From Burkholderiales bacterium (GTDB lineage: Bacteria; Pseudomonadota; Gammaproteobacteria; Burkholderiales; Burkholderiaceae_C), in assembly GCA_025350145.1 (NCBI GenBank), contig JANXYH010000102.1, forward strand, positions 1 through 64,000: a stretch of DNA of 64,000 nucleotides, given 5' to 3'. The notes under the pieces are model-generated. The model searched no databases. It was not told the DNA's origin and saw only the letters and a list, made by a program, of their open reading frames with translations. Of this stretch, positions 51,755 to 61,524 are shown piece after piece. Each line of letters begins with the position of its first letter. Positions within the stretch are counted from its first letter, which is position 1. A program made the translations under genes and the position numbers.

Positions 51755-52946
51755 GCAGCGGAAAAATCGGCTCGGCCTCGCGGTACTCGCGCGGCACGAT
51801 CACCCGGATGTCGCCCTGTATCACCTGCGTCATCAGCGGCTGGGCGCCGGTGTTCTGGCCGTTCTCGAAGCGGGTCGTGCCGTAGGGCATGAAGTGGTCG
51901 GCGAACTTGCTGTTGGCCAGCGCCTCGGTGATCGCACCGCGGTCGGCACTCTTGGCGCGGCCGATCGCGTCGGCCAGCAGCCGCACCGCGGTGTAGGTGT
52001 TGAAGACCTCGTAGGTGAAGTACAGGCCCTTGGCCTCGACCCGTTTGCGCAGCGCGGCGGCGCGCTTGTCCTTGGGGTTGAACCAGTGGTTGCAGTCGAT
52101 GATGCCGTTGGCAGCGTCGGGAAATTCCTTCAAGAACTTGTAGCTCGACGCCGCGCCGCCCAGCACCGAGTAAATCGCCTTGGGCTGGAACTTCTGCTGC
52201 TGCATCGTCCGCACCAGCAGGGCGTACTCGTTGAAGTAGTTGGCCGGGATCACGATGTCGGGGTTGACCGCCTTCATCCGCAGCACGATGTTGTTGAAGT
52301 CGCGGGTCGGGTTGGCGTGCTTGAGCACCTCCTTGACCTCGAAGCCGTAGCCCGGCAGCTCGCGCGCCAGCAGCGCCGCCGTGCCGCTGCCGAACAGGCT
52401 CTCCTCGTGGATGATCATCACGCTCTTGGCGGGCTTGCCGGCGAGGGTGTTGAGGACATGCAGGTTGCTGACAGCGACCTGGGCGCAGGCCTTGTAGCCG
52501 GGGCCGAAGCGGAAGGTGTTCTTCAGGCCGCGCTCGACGATCTGGTCGGCCACGCCGACGTCGACGACGTGCGGCAGGTTGTACTTGGCCGCCGCCTGGG
52601 TCGTCGCCAGGCAGATCGCCGAGGCGTAGGCACCGACGATTGCCGAGCAGCCGGCCTCGTTCATGCGCTCGACCTCGGCGGCGCCGGCCTGCGGCGTGCT
52701 CTGGGCGTCGCCGAGCACGACCTCCAGCTTGGCCCCGCCCATGGTCGCGATGCCGCTGGCGTTGATGTCCTCGATCGCCAGCAGCGCGCCCTCGCGGCAC
52801 TGCTGGCCGGAGAACGCCAGCGCGCCCGTGACCGGGTGCAGGATGCCGACCTTGATGGTCTTGGGCTGGGCCCCGCCGACCAAGGGAAAGGCCAGCGCCG
52901 CAGCGGCGGCCGATTGCTGGGCGATGAAGTGGCGGCGGTTGCGCAT
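51747..52946 (-). CDS. livK: Branched-chain-type ABC transporter substrate-binding protein
   Basis: A 399-residue periplasmic binding protein from ATG 52946 (MRNRRHFIAQQ), with an RR-containing, Tat-like signal and cleavage near GGAQP. The fold is of the amide/urea-binding FmdD/UrtA-LivK group: IKVGILHPVTGALAFSGQQCREGALLAIEDIN, GAYASAICLATTQAAAKYNLPHVVD and NHWFNPKD. It is the first gene of the ten-gene operon and is divergent from the HSL esterase gene, with 153 bp of shared upstream DNA. That sequence group often binds small amides, fitting the downstream amidohydrolase. Confidence 0.93.
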   Translation of the reverse strand: MRNRRHFIAQQSAAAAALAFPLVGGAQPKTIKVGILHPVTGALAFSGQQCREGALLAIEDINASGIATMGGAKLEVVLGDAQSTPQAGAAEVERMNEAGCSAIVGAYASAICLATTQAAAKYNLPHVVDVGVADQIVERGLKNTFRFGPGYKACAQVAVSNLHVLNTLAGKPAKSVMIIHEESLFGSGTAALLARELPGYGFEVKEVLKHANPTRDFNNIVLRMKAVNPDIVIPANYFNEYALLVRTMQQQKFQPKAIYSVLGGAASSYKFLKEFPDAANGIIDCNHWFNPKDKRAAALRKRVEAKGLYFTYEVFNTYTAVRLLADAIGRAKSADRGAITEALANSKFADHFMPYGTTRFENGQNTGAQPLMTQVIQGDIRVIVPREYREAEPIFPLRG

Positions 52947-53099
52947 GGTCGGTGGGCTCGGGTTGGGCAGGCGGGGGTTGTACACCAAGCCGGTGGCGCG
53001 ATCCGGTCGTCGCAGCGCCGGCCGCAGCCCTGGCCGGGACTCGGTGCGGGGCTGTGCCAACATCAGCGCCAGGAACCAAACCGGGAGCACCACGCCGCC

Positions 53100-54074
53100 A
53101 TGCTGAGCCAACACCCGCCCAGCGGCATCGCCGAGGCCATCACCGCCCTGGTTTTGCGCCGGCTGCTGCAGACCCTGCTCAAGCCGGTGTTCTCGCCGCG
53201 CCGCAGCATCGCCCTGCAACGCCGCTGGCTGGCGGCACTGTCGCGCCTGAATCGGCTGCCACGCGCTGCGGTGCTGCAGGCCGGGGTGGTTGGCGGGGTT
53301 GCCGGCGAGTGGTCGCGACCGAGCGCGGCGGGCGCTGCCAGCGGCGCCGAGGCCGGCCAATGGCTGTACCTGCACGGCGGCGCCTACTGCATCGGCTCGC
53401 CGCGCAGCCACCGCAATCTCGGCACCCGGCTGGCGCTGGGCAGCGGCATGGCCTTGTTCATGCCCGACTACCGGCTCGCGCCCGAGGCGCCGTTTCCGGC
53501 GGCGCTGGACGACGTGCTGGCGGTCTACCGCGTGATGGCGGCCCAGGGGCCGGTGGTCGTGGCCGGTGATTCGGCCGGCGGCGGGCTGGCCTTGGCGCTG
53601 GCCCTGGCGGCGCGCGAGGCCGGCCTGCCCGCGCCAGCGGCGCTGGTCTTGCTCTCGCCCTGGGCCGACATGGTGCTCGATGGCCAGGCGCCCACGCCAC
53701 CGCCGGGCGAGGCCATGCTCAGCCTGGCCTGGGCGCAGGCCTGCGCGGCGCACTACCTGGGCCGGGACACGCCGCCCAGCCACCCCTGGGCCTCGCCGTT
53801 GCGAGCCGACCTGCGCGGCCTGCCGCCTACCCTGATCCAGGCCGGCACCGACGAAATGCTGCACGACCAGGCGCTGGCGCTGCACGCGGCGCTGGTGGCG
53901 GCCGGGGTAGCGGCGCAGTGCCAGATCACGCCGCGGCGCTGGCATGTCTTCCAGCTCCATGCCGGCAGCCTGGCCTCGGCCGACGCGGCGCTGGCGCGGA
54001 TGCTGGCCTTCGTCCGGGCGCTGCAACCGGCCGGGCCGCTGTCCGCGGCAGTACCGGCGGCGGTGGCCTCCTGA
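53100..54074 (+). CDS. Alpha/beta hydrolase, hormone-sensitive lipase (HSL) family
   Basis: A 324-residue esterase from ATG 53100. The oxyanion-hole motif appears as YLHGGAYCIGS, slightly divergent from HGGG. The nucleophile elbow is GDSAGGG; the Asp is in AGTDEMLHD and the His in RWHVFQLHAG. YRLAPEAPFPAALDD is the family signature. It would hydrolyse short or medium acyl esters. It lies 40 bases upstream of the first cyclase gene on the same strand, so it may be the first gene of that cluster. Confidence 0.93.
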   Translation: MLSQHPPSGIAEAITALVLRRLLQTLLKPVFSPRRSIALQRRWLAALSRLNRLPRAAVLQAGVVGGVAGEWSRPSAAGAASGAEAGQWLYLHGGAYCIGSPRSHRNLGTRLALGSGMALFMPDYRLAPEAPFPAALDDVLAVYRVMAAQGPVVVAGDSAGGGLALALALAAREAGLPAPAALVLLSPWADMVLDGQAPTPPPGEAMLSLAWAQACAAHYLGRDTPPSHPWASPLRADLRGLPPTLIQAGTDEMLHDQALALHAALVAAGVAAQCQITPRRWHVFQLHAGSLASADAALARMLAFVRALQPAGPLSAAVPAAVAS

Positions 54075-54114
54075 GATCGTGGCCACAACCACAACGCTGC
54101 TGGAGGCCGCCGCC

Positions 54115-57100
54115 GTGAGTGCCACCCCACCCGCCTCGGTGCCGGCCTGGCTGGATTCGCTGGGGCTGGCGCAGTACGCCGCCGGCTTCGAGCAGCAGGC
54201 GATTGCCCTGCACATGCTGCCGGAGTTGGGCGAGGCCGAGTTCCAGCAACTCGGGGTCAAGCCGCTGGGCCACCGGATCAAGCTGATGCAGGCCGCAGCG
54301 GCGCTGCGGTCGGCCGCGCCAGTCGCCGCCGCCGCCGCCCCGCGCGCTGCCCCGGCGGTCGCCGAGCGCCGCCAACTGACCGTGCTGTGCTGCGACATGG
54401 TCGGCTCGACAGCGCTGTCGCAGCGGCTGGATCCGGAGGACCTGCGCGCCCTGTTGCAGGCCTACCGGCAGGTCTGCGCCGAGGTGGTGGCGCGCCACCA
54501 GGGCATGGTCGCGCAGTACCTGGGCGACGGCCTGACGGTGTACTTCGGCCTGCCCCGGGCGCATGAGGACGACGCCCGGCGCGCGGTCGCCTGCGGCCTG
54601 CAACTGCTCGACGCGGTCAAGTCGATTGCCGCGCCCGAGCCGCTGCGGCTGCGGGTGGCGGTTGCCACCGGTGCGGTGGTGGTGGGCGCCGATGTCGGCG
54701 ACGGCGACGCCAGCCGGCCGCCGATGGCGGTGGGCCAGACCCCGACCCTGGCGGCGCAGTTGCAGCGCCATGCCGACCCCGACCAGGTGCTGGTCGCGAT
54801 CGGCACCCACCGCCTGCTGGGCGGACGCTTCGAATGCCTGGACCTGGGCGCACAGGCCCTGCCCGGGATTGCCGTGCCGCAGCGCTTGTGGCGGGTGCTG
54901 CGCGAGAGCCGGGCGGCCGACGACCACTTTGCCGCCGCCCATGCCGGCGCTCTGACGCCGCTGGTCAACCGCAGCCTCGAGATGTCGCTGCTGATGGACC
55001 GCTGGGCGCGGGCCTGCGACGGCCAGGGCCAGGTGGTGCTGCTGGCGGGTGAGGCGGGCATCGGCAAGAGCCGGGTGCTGGCCGAGTTGTGCCAGCGCGT
55101 GCCTGCCGGCAGCTTGCTGCTGCGCCTGCAGTGCTCGGGGCTGCACAGCAACTCGGCCTTCTATCCCATCACGTTGCAGATGCAGCGCGCCGCAGGGATA
55201 GAGCGCGCTGATCTGCCCGAGCAACGCCTGGACAAGCTGGAGGCGCTGCTGCAGCGCCTGGGCCCGCAGGCGCGGCACCATGCCCGCCAGTACGCGGCCC
55301 TGCTGTCGCTGCCGCTGGACCGCTATCCGGCGCTGCCGACCAGCCCGGCCAAGTCCCGGCAGGAGACGATTGCCGCCGTCATCAACAACATCCTCGATGT
55401 CGCCAGCCGGCAACCGGTGCTGGTGCTGGCCGAGGACCTGCATTGGATGGACCCCTCGTCGCTGGAGGCGCTGGACGCGCTGATCGGGGGCATGCGCCAG
55501 GCGCCGGTGCTGTTGCTGCTGACCGCCCGAGACCTGCTGGGCGGACGCTGGGCGGCGCAACCCCATGCCACTTCGCTGACCATGGTCGGCCTGAGCCGCA
55601 GCGACAGCCGGCGCCTGGTCTCGGCGCTGGCGCAGTCGCAGGCGCTGTCTGAGCTGGTCCTTGATCGCATCGTCGGCCGTGCCGACGGCGTACCGCTGGC
55701 GCTGGAGGAACTGACCCGGGCGCTGGCCGAGGCCGCCGACGCGCGCTCAGGCGCAGACGCCGAGTCAATCCAGATCCCGGCCACGCTGCAAGACTCGCTG
55801 ACGGCCCGGCTCGACCAGTTGGCGGGCGCCCGCCGCGCGGTCCAGTTGGGCGCGGTGCTGGGACGGCAGTTCCCGCTGGCGCTGGTCCAGGCACTGCATG
55901 GCGACGACCGCAGCGCGGCGGCGCTGGCGGCCGAGTTGGACCTGGCGGTGGCCGCCGGCCTGCTCAGCCGCAGCGGCAGCGCTGACGATCCGCACTACGG
56001 CTTTCACCACGCCCTGGTCCATGACGCGGCCTATGAAAGCCTGCTCAAGCGCGACCGCCGGGCCCTGCATGTGCGGGCCGCTGGCCTGCTCAAGGCCCAG
56101 ACCGGCGACGATGCCGCGCCCGAGCTGCTGGCCCGCCACTACACCGCCGGCCAGGCCTGGGCCGAGGCGGCGCAGTGCTGGCGCCAGGCCGGCCAGCGTG
56201 CCTCGGCAGCGGGCGCGGCCAAGGAGGCGATTGCGCACCTGGAGGCCGGCGTCGCGGCCGTCGCCCAGGTCCAAGACCCGGCCCGGCGCGACGAGCTCGA
56301 ACTGGCGCTGCAGGCGGCGCTGGGTGCGGTGTACTTTGCCGCTGTCAGCTACGCCGCGCCGCAGGCGCAGGCGGCCTACCAGCGCGCCGAGGCGCTGTGC
56401 GAGCACGTCGCCGACGGCGCGCTGAAGGCCCCGGTGCTCTTCGGCGTGGGCACGTTCCAGACCATGAAGGGCGACATCCGCGCCGGCCACCGCAGCTTCC
56501 AGCGCCTGGGTGCGGTGGCCGAGGCCGCCGCCGCACCGCGGCTGCAGCTCTATGCCAGCACGGTGTTGACCTGGTCGCATTGCCTGATCGGCCAGTACCC
56601 GCAGGCGATCGCCGCCTCGGACCGGGTGTACGCGCTCTGCCAGGCCGGCACGCCGCTGCTGCCGCGCATGGGCGCAACCGATCCGCGCATCCTCAGCGGG
56701 TACTTCCGCGCCGCCGCGCAGTGGGCGCTGGGCCAGGTCGACGATGCCAGCGCGACCAGCGATGGCGTGCTCACCCTGGCCCGCACGCTCGACCGCTACA
56801 GCCTGGCCTATGCCCTCAACACCGCCAGCGTGCTGGTGCCGGCACTCTGTGGCGACGATGCCACCGTCTGTGCCCGCTGCGAGGAAGGCGTGGCCCTGGC
56901 GCGGGCGCTGGGCTACCCGTTCCTGGCGATCGCCGGTCAGGCCCGCCTGAGCTTGGCGCAACGCCAGGCCAGCGGTCCGGCCCCTGCGCTGGCGGCGATC
57001 GACTCCGCACTGGCCAGCCTGGGCGCAATGGGCGTGGGTTACATGCGCTGCCGCTACCTGAGCTGGCGCAGCGAGCTGCTGCTGGCCTTGGGTGATACCG

Positions 57101-57444
57101 GCGCCGCGCAACTGGCGGCGACGCAGGCACAGGACGCGCTGGCGGTGTCGGGCGAAACGTCTCAGGCCATCGAGGTCGGCCTGGCCCTGGGCCGGGTGCA
57201 GCTCGCCCAGGGCGGCGCGCAGCGGGCGCAGGCCGGGTTGACCTTGCGCAGCGCGCTGGCGACGGCGCAGGGCGCGCCCTCCTGGCAGTTGCGCGCCGCC
57301 CTGGCGCTGGCCCCGCTGGTCGCCGAGGACGACGGCCCGGCCGCCGCCGCGGCGCTGCTGGCGCCTTTGCTCGCCGGACTGGCCCAAGGCCGGCACAGCG
57401 CCGACCAGCGCCAGGCGGCAGCGCTGCTGGCGCAGTGGCGCTGA
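54115..57444 (+). CDS. SAM - class III cyclase - AAA - TPR signalling protein, cyclase degenerate
   Basis: A 1109-residue protein from GTG 54115, chosen because GGAGG lies eight bases upstream and the N-terminus then matches its paralogue. Domains: SAM (about 9-65), class III nucleotide cyclase (about 83-250), AAA/STAND ATPase (P-loop GEAGIGKS at 312-319, Walker B VLAEDLHWMD) and a TPR-like tail (about 600-1109). Metal Asp94 and Asp138 are kept, but the transition-state Asn-x3-Arg is Thr211-x3-Gln215, so cyclase activity is probably lost. It could be a regulatory partner of the intact paralogue downstream. Confidence 0.9.
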   Translation: MSATPPASVPAWLDSLGLAQYAAGFEQQAIALHMLPELGEAEFQQLGVKPLGHRIKLMQAAAALRSAAPVAAAAAPRAAPAVAERRQLTVLCCDMVGSTALSQRLDPEDLRALLQAYRQVCAEVVARHQGMVAQYLGDGLTVYFGLPRAHEDDARRAVACGLQLLDAVKSIAAPEPLRLRVAVATGAVVVGADVGDGDASRPPMAVGQTPTLAAQLQRHADPDQVLVAIGTHRLLGGRFECLDLGAQALPGIAVPQRLWRVLRESRAADDHFAAAHAGALTPLVNRSLEMSLLMDRWARACDGQGQVVLLAGEAGIGKSRVLAELCQRVPAGSLLLRLQCSGLHSNSAFYPITLQMQRAAGIERADLPEQRLDKLEALLQRLGPQARHHARQYAALLSLPLDRYPALPTSPAKSRQETIAAVINNILDVASRQPVLVLAEDLHWMDPSSLEALDALIGGMRQAPVLLLLTARDLLGGRWAAQPHATSLTMVGLSRSDSRRLVSALAQSQALSELVLDRIVGRADGVPLALEELTRALAEAADARSGADAESIQIPATLQDSLTARLDQLAGARRAVQLGAVLGRQFPLALVQALHGDDRSAAALAAELDLAVAAGLLSRSGSADDPHYGFHHALVHDAAYESLLKRDRRALHVRAAGLLKAQTGDDAAPELLARHYTAGQAWAEAAQCWRQAGQRASAAGAAKEAIAHLEAGVAAVAQVQDPARRDELELALQAALGAVYFAAVSYAAPQAQAAYQRAEALCEHVADGALKAPVLFGVGTFQTMKGDIRAGHRSFQRLGAVAEAAAAPRLQLYASTVLTWSHCLIGQYPQAIAASDRVYALCQAGTPLLPRMGATDPRILSGYFRAAAQWALGQVDDASATSDGVLTLARTLDRYSLAYALNTASVLVPALCGDDATVCARCEEGVALARALGYPFLAIAGQARLSLAQRQASGPAPALAAIDSALASLGAMGVGYMRCRYLSWRSELLLALGDTGAAQLAATQAQDALAVSGETSQAIEVGLALGRVQLAQGGAQRAQAGLTLRSALATAQGAPSWQLRAALALAPLVAEDDGPAAAAALLAPLLAGLAQGRHSADQRQAAALLAQWR

Positions 57445-57660
57445 TTTGCGCCGCAGCGCAGCCCAGTCGGGCGCGCTTGTCAAGGCGGCAAATCCCACGC
57501 TCGCCCGGGCCGCAGCGCTGGCCCTGCCCTCCTAGAATGGCCCGCAGACAGGCGCTGCTGACCCTGCGCCGCAGGGCACGTGATCGGCATTGACGCCAGC
57601 CGACTGGCTGCCGGCATAGCCCCGGTCGCAACACTCAGAACCCGAAACCGCCCCCAGACC

Positions 57661-58101
57661 ATGACACCAGCCGATCCGTTCTCTGACGCCCTGCGGGCCT
57701 GGTCGGCGATCACCACCGCCCTGCCGGGCGCGGCCCCCAGCGGGCTGACGCCGCTGGATGCGCTGCTGGCCCAGGCGCACTGGCACAGCTCGGCGGCACT
57801 GGCGCGGTCCGGCCAGCGCGGCAGCCAGTCCTGGCTGGACTACGGCAAAGCGGTGGCGACCCAGCCCGAGCTGACCTACCGCGTCGACGCCGCCCGTGCC
57901 CACCTGCGGCGGCTGGCCGAGATCGCCGCCGACGAGGCGCGCCAGGCCGAGCAGCAGTTGCGCGGCCTGGACGCGCAGTTGCGCGGGCTGATCGAGCCTT
58001 CGCCTTCAACCTCAGCCGAATCCGCCGAGCCCGCCGGACCAGCTGAACCCGGACAAACGCCGCCGGCCGAGCCGCAGCGCTACGCCCGGGTCAAGCCTTG
58101 A
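57661..58101 (+). CDS. Small unknown protein between the two cyclases
   Basis: A 146-residue product from ATG 57661 (MTPADPFSDALRAW). The central region is helical and probably coiled (RVDAARAHLRRLAEIAADEARQAEQQLRGLDAQL). The tail is Pro/Glu/Ala-rich and disordered. No family was recognised. It is preceded by 216 bp without a gene, where TAGAAT at about 57,532 might be part of a promoter. It ends 25 bases before the second cyclase, so they are probably co-transcribed. Phasin-like or adaptor roles are possible but unsupported. Confidence 0.6.
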   Translation: MTPADPFSDALRAWSAITTALPGAAPSGLTPLDALLAQAHWHSSAALARSGQRGSQSWLDYGKAVATQPELTYRVDAARAHLRRLAEIAADEARQAEQQLRGLDAQLRGLIEPSPSTSAESAEPAGPAEPGQTPPAEPQRYARVKP

Positions 58102-58126
58102 GCCGCGGCCAGCGCAGGACGTGACG

Positions 58127-61100
58127 ATGAGCACGTCGCTCGCTGACTTTCTCGCCGGCCTGGGTCTGGGCCAATATGGCCGCCTGTTCGACGAGCAGGC
58201 GATCGACCTCGGCCTGCTGCCGGGCTTGAGCGACGCGCAACTGCAGCAGATCGGCGTCGGCCCGCTGGGCCATCGGATCACCCTGATGCGTGCGGCTGCG
58301 GCCCTGGCGGCGGCGCAGGCCGTGACCACGGCGATCCCGATGCTGGCCGAGCGGCGTCAACTGACGGTGATGTTCTGCGACCTGGTCGGCTCAACCGCGC
58401 TGTCGCAGCGCCTGGACCCTGAGGACCTGCGCGGCCTGATGCAGCGCTACCAACAGGTCTGCGGCGAGGTGGTGGCGCGCCACATGGGCACCGTCGCGCA
58501 ATACCTGGGCGATGGCCTGATGGTCTATTTCGGCTGGCCGGTGGCGCACGAGGACGACGCCCAGCGGGCCGTGGCCTGCGGCCTGCAACTGCTGGAGGTC
58601 GTCAAGGCCATCGCCGCTGCCGAGCCGCCGCAGGTGCGTATCGGCATCGCCACCGGCCCGGTCGTGGTCGGCCTGGGCGACGGCAGCGGCGACGCCAGCC
58701 AGCCGCGGATGGCCGTTGGCGAGACGCCCAACCTGGCGGCGCGGGTACAGGGCCAGGCCGAACCCGACCAGTTGCTGGTCGGCGCCAGTACCTGGCGGCT
58801 GCTGGGCAACTTGTTCGAGGGCCAGGATCTGGGCGAGTGCGGGTTGAAGGGCTTTGCCGCGCCGGTGCGGCTGTGGCGGGTGCTGCGCCAGGGCCGCTCG
58901 ATCGCCCGCTTTGCCGCTGCGCGCCGCGCCGGGTTGACGCCTATGGTCAACCGCGATCTGGAGTTGACCCTGCTGACCGACCGCTGGTCCCGCACTTGCG
59001 AAGGTCAGGGCCAGTCCGTGCTGCTGACGGGCGAGCCCGGCATCGGCAAGAGCCGCTTGCTGGCCGAGTTGGTCTCACGGGTGCCGGCTGGCAGCGTGCT
59101 GGTGCAGTTGCAGTGCTCGCAACTGCACAGCAATTCGGCCATGTACCCGCTGATGACCCAGGTCCTGCGCGGCGCCAGGATCGAGGCCGCCGACAACCCC
59201 GCGCGGCGCCTGGCCAAGCTCCAGGGCGTGCTCGAATGGATAGGGCCGATGGCGGTGCGGCATGCCCGCTACTTCGCGGCGCTGCTGTCGCTGCCGCTGG
59301 ACGGTTTTGCGCCGATCCAGGCCAGCCCGGCCAAGGCCAAGCTCGACATGATCGAGGCCTTCGTCCAGGTGATGCTGGCCGCAGCGCAGCAGCGCCCGGT
59401 GCTGATGCTGGCCGAAGATCTGCACTGGATGGACCCGTCGTCGCTGGAGGCGATGGACGCGCTGATAGCCGCGCTGCGCCAGGCGCCAGTGCTGATGGTG
59501 ATGACCGCGCGCACCGCCATGGGCGCGCGCTGGGCGACGCAGCCGCAACACACCACGCTGGCCATGGTCGGCCTGAACCGCAGCCACAGCCTGCAGTTGG
59601 CGACATCGGTGGCCGCTGCCCATGGCCTGACCGGGCGCATGGTCGCGCGCATCGTCGCCCACACCGACGGCGTGCCGCTGTTCCTGGAAGAGCTCACCCG
59701 CGCCCTGGCCGAGGGCGTGGCGCCGCGTGGCAGCGGCAGTGCTGGCCGCCCGGCCGATGGCAATGCCGATCACGCCGACGACACCATCACCATCCCGGCC
59801 ACGCTCAAGGATTCGCTCACCGCCCGGCTCGACCAGCTTGGCAGCACCCGCCGGGCGCTGCAGCTCGGCGCGCCGCTGGGCCGGCAGTTCCGCCAATGCA
59901 TGTTGCTGGCGCTGCACGGCGGCGAGGAGGCCGCGCTGGTCGCGCAGCTCGATGTGGCGATCGCTGCCGGCCTGCTCAGCCGCAACGGCGATGGCGCCGA
60001 GCCGAGCTATACCTTCCACCACGCGCTGATTCAGGACGCGGCCTATGAGTCGCTGCTCAAGAGCGACCGGCGCCTGCTGCATGCCCATGCCGGCGCGCTG
60101 CTGCAGGCGCAGTCGAGCGAGTTGGCAGAGACCGAGCCCGAGCTGCTGGCGCGCCACTACGGTGCCGGTGAGCTCTGGGACAAGGCCGTGCCGCTGTGGC
60201 TCAAGGCCGGGCAGCGGGCCTGGGCACGGGGGGCTGCCAAGGAGGCGATTGCCCACCTCGAAGCCGGCATCCATGCGGTCGACAAGGTGAGTTTGCCGGC
60301 GCTGCGCGATGGGCTGGAACTGGGCCTGCAATCGACCCTCGGGGTGGTCTACTTCGCGGCCGTCAGCTACGCCGCGCCGCAGGCCCAGGCGGCGTTCGAG
60401 CGCGCCGAGGCGCTGTGCGAGCGGCTCGCCGATCCGGCGATGAAGGTGCCGGTGCTGTACGGCGTCGGCGCGTTCCAGACCATGCGCGGCGACATCATCA
60501 CCGGCCACCGTGCGTTCGAGCGCCTGTGGGTCCAGGCTGAGGCCACCGGCCAGGCGCGGCTGCAGCTCTTTGCCCAGGCGGTGCTGGCCTGGTCTTACTG
60601 CAACGTTGGCGAGTTCGAGCGCGTGCTGGTCGCCGCCGCCGAGGTGCGCCGGCTGTGCGCGGCCGGCGCCCTGGTCGGCCCGCGGCTGGGCGCGGCCGAT
60701 CCGCGCATCCTGGCCGAATGCTTTCGCGCCGCCGCGCTGTGGGCGCTGGGCCGGGTCGATCAGGCGCGCCAGGTCAGCGACGATTTGCTGGCGCTGGCAC
60801 GCAGCCTGGATTCGTACAGCCTGGCCTATTCGCTGAACTTTGCCGCCCTGCTGGTGCCGACCTACAGCGGCGACGACGACACCGTGCTGGCGCTGAGCGA
60901 CGAGGGGATCGCACTGGCCACGGCGCTGGGCTACCCGCAGATGGTCTGCTCGGGCCAGATGTTCCGCCACAGCGTGCTGGGCCGGCGCAGCGCCGAGGCC
61001 GCGCGGACGGCCTTGCCGGCCCTGGATGCGGCGATGGCCGGTGTCGAAGCGATGGGCGTGGGCTACATGCGGTCGCAGTTCTTGGCCTGGCGTGCCAGGC

Positions 61101-61498
61101 TGCTGTTGCAGCTCGGCGATGTCGGTGCGGCGCAACTGGCGGTGGCCCAGGCGCTGGGCAAGGTCGAGCAGTCGGGCGGCTCGCTGATGGCCGAGGAGGT
61201 GTTGCTGGTCGAGGCCGAGGCCCTGCTGGCCCACGGCGGCGAGCAACGTGCCCTGGCCTGCGCCGCGCTGCAAACCGCCTGCGACGCGGCCCGCAGCCAG
61301 GGCGCGCTGTCGTGGCAGTTGCGGGCGACGCTGGCGCTGGCCCGGATCAGCGCCGAGGACGACGACCCCGCCGCCGCCTGCGCGCTGCTGGCGCCGCTGC
61401 TGGCCGAATTTAGCGAGGGCCATGACCGTGGCGACCTCAGGGACGCGGCGGCGCTGCTGGCGCAGTGCCGGCTGCAGCTTGAAACCACGGCCGCCTGA
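58127..61498 (+). CDS. SAM - class III cyclase - AAA - TPR signalling protein, cyclase intact
   Basis: A 1123-residue paralogue of the gene 3.5 kb upstream. ATG 58127 has AGGA at 58116-58119. Domains follow the same order: SAM (about 5-60), cyclase (about 74-240), P-loop GEPGIGKS at 302-309, Walker B MLAEDLHWMD, then TPR-like repeats. Catalytic Asp85, Asp129, Asn202 and Arg206 are all present. The position that selects the base in animal adenylyl cyclases is Met here, so ATP versus GTP preference is open. It is followed after 26 bases by the polyprenyl synthase gene. Confidence 0.92.
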   Translation: MSTSLADFLAGLGLGQYGRLFDEQAIDLGLLPGLSDAQLQQIGVGPLGHRITLMRAAAALAAAQAVTTAIPMLAERRQLTVMFCDLVGSTALSQRLDPEDLRGLMQRYQQVCGEVVARHMGTVAQYLGDGLMVYFGWPVAHEDDAQRAVACGLQLLEVVKAIAAAEPPQVRIGIATGPVVVGLGDGSGDASQPRMAVGETPNLAARVQGQAEPDQLLVGASTWRLLGNLFEGQDLGECGLKGFAAPVRLWRVLRQGRSIARFAAARRAGLTPMVNRDLELTLLTDRWSRTCEGQGQSVLLTGEPGIGKSRLLAELVSRVPAGSVLVQLQCSQLHSNSAMYPLMTQVLRGARIEAADNPARRLAKLQGVLEWIGPMAVRHARYFAALLSLPLDGFAPIQASPAKAKLDMIEAFVQVMLAAAQQRPVLMLAEDLHWMDPSSLEAMDALIAALRQAPVLMVMTARTAMGARWATQPQHTTLAMVGLNRSHSLQLATSVAAAHGLTGRMVARIVAHTDGVPLFLEELTRALAEGVAPRGSGSAGRPADGNADHADDTITIPATLKDSLTARLDQLGSTRRALQLGAPLGRQFRQCMLLALHGGEEAALVAQLDVAIAAGLLSRNGDGAEPSYTFHHALIQDAAYESLLKSDRRLLHAHAGALLQAQSSELAETEPELLARHYGAGELWDKAVPLWLKAGQRAWARGAAKEAIAHLEAGIHAVDKVSLPALRDGLELGLQSTLGVVYFAAVSYAAPQAQAAFERAEALCERLADPAMKVPVLYGVGAFQTMRGDIITGHRAFERLWVQAEATGQARLQLFAQAVLAWSYCNVGEFERVLVAAAEVRRLCAAGALVGPRLGAADPRILAECFRAAALWALGRVDQARQVSDDLLALARSLDSYSLAYSLNFAALLVPTYSGDDDTVLALSDEGIALATALGYPQMVCSGQMFRHSVLGRRSAEAARTALPALDAAMAGVEAMGVGYMRSQFLAWRARLLLQLGDVGAAQLAVAQALGKVEQSGGSLMAEEVLLVEAEALLAHGGEQRALACAALQTACDAARSQGALSWQLRATLALARISAEDDDPAAACALLAPLLAEFSEGHDRGDLRDAAALLAQCRLQLETTAA

Positions 61499-61524
61499 GC
61501 GGTCGCAGAGATGGTCTTGAAGCG

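Noticed and set aside
53944-55566. Minus-strand frame opposite the first cyclase and a plus-strand extension of that cyclase into the esterase gene
   Set aside because: The antisense product is compositional noise. The extension has no conserved residues, while GTG 54115 has GGAGG and matches the paralogue's start.
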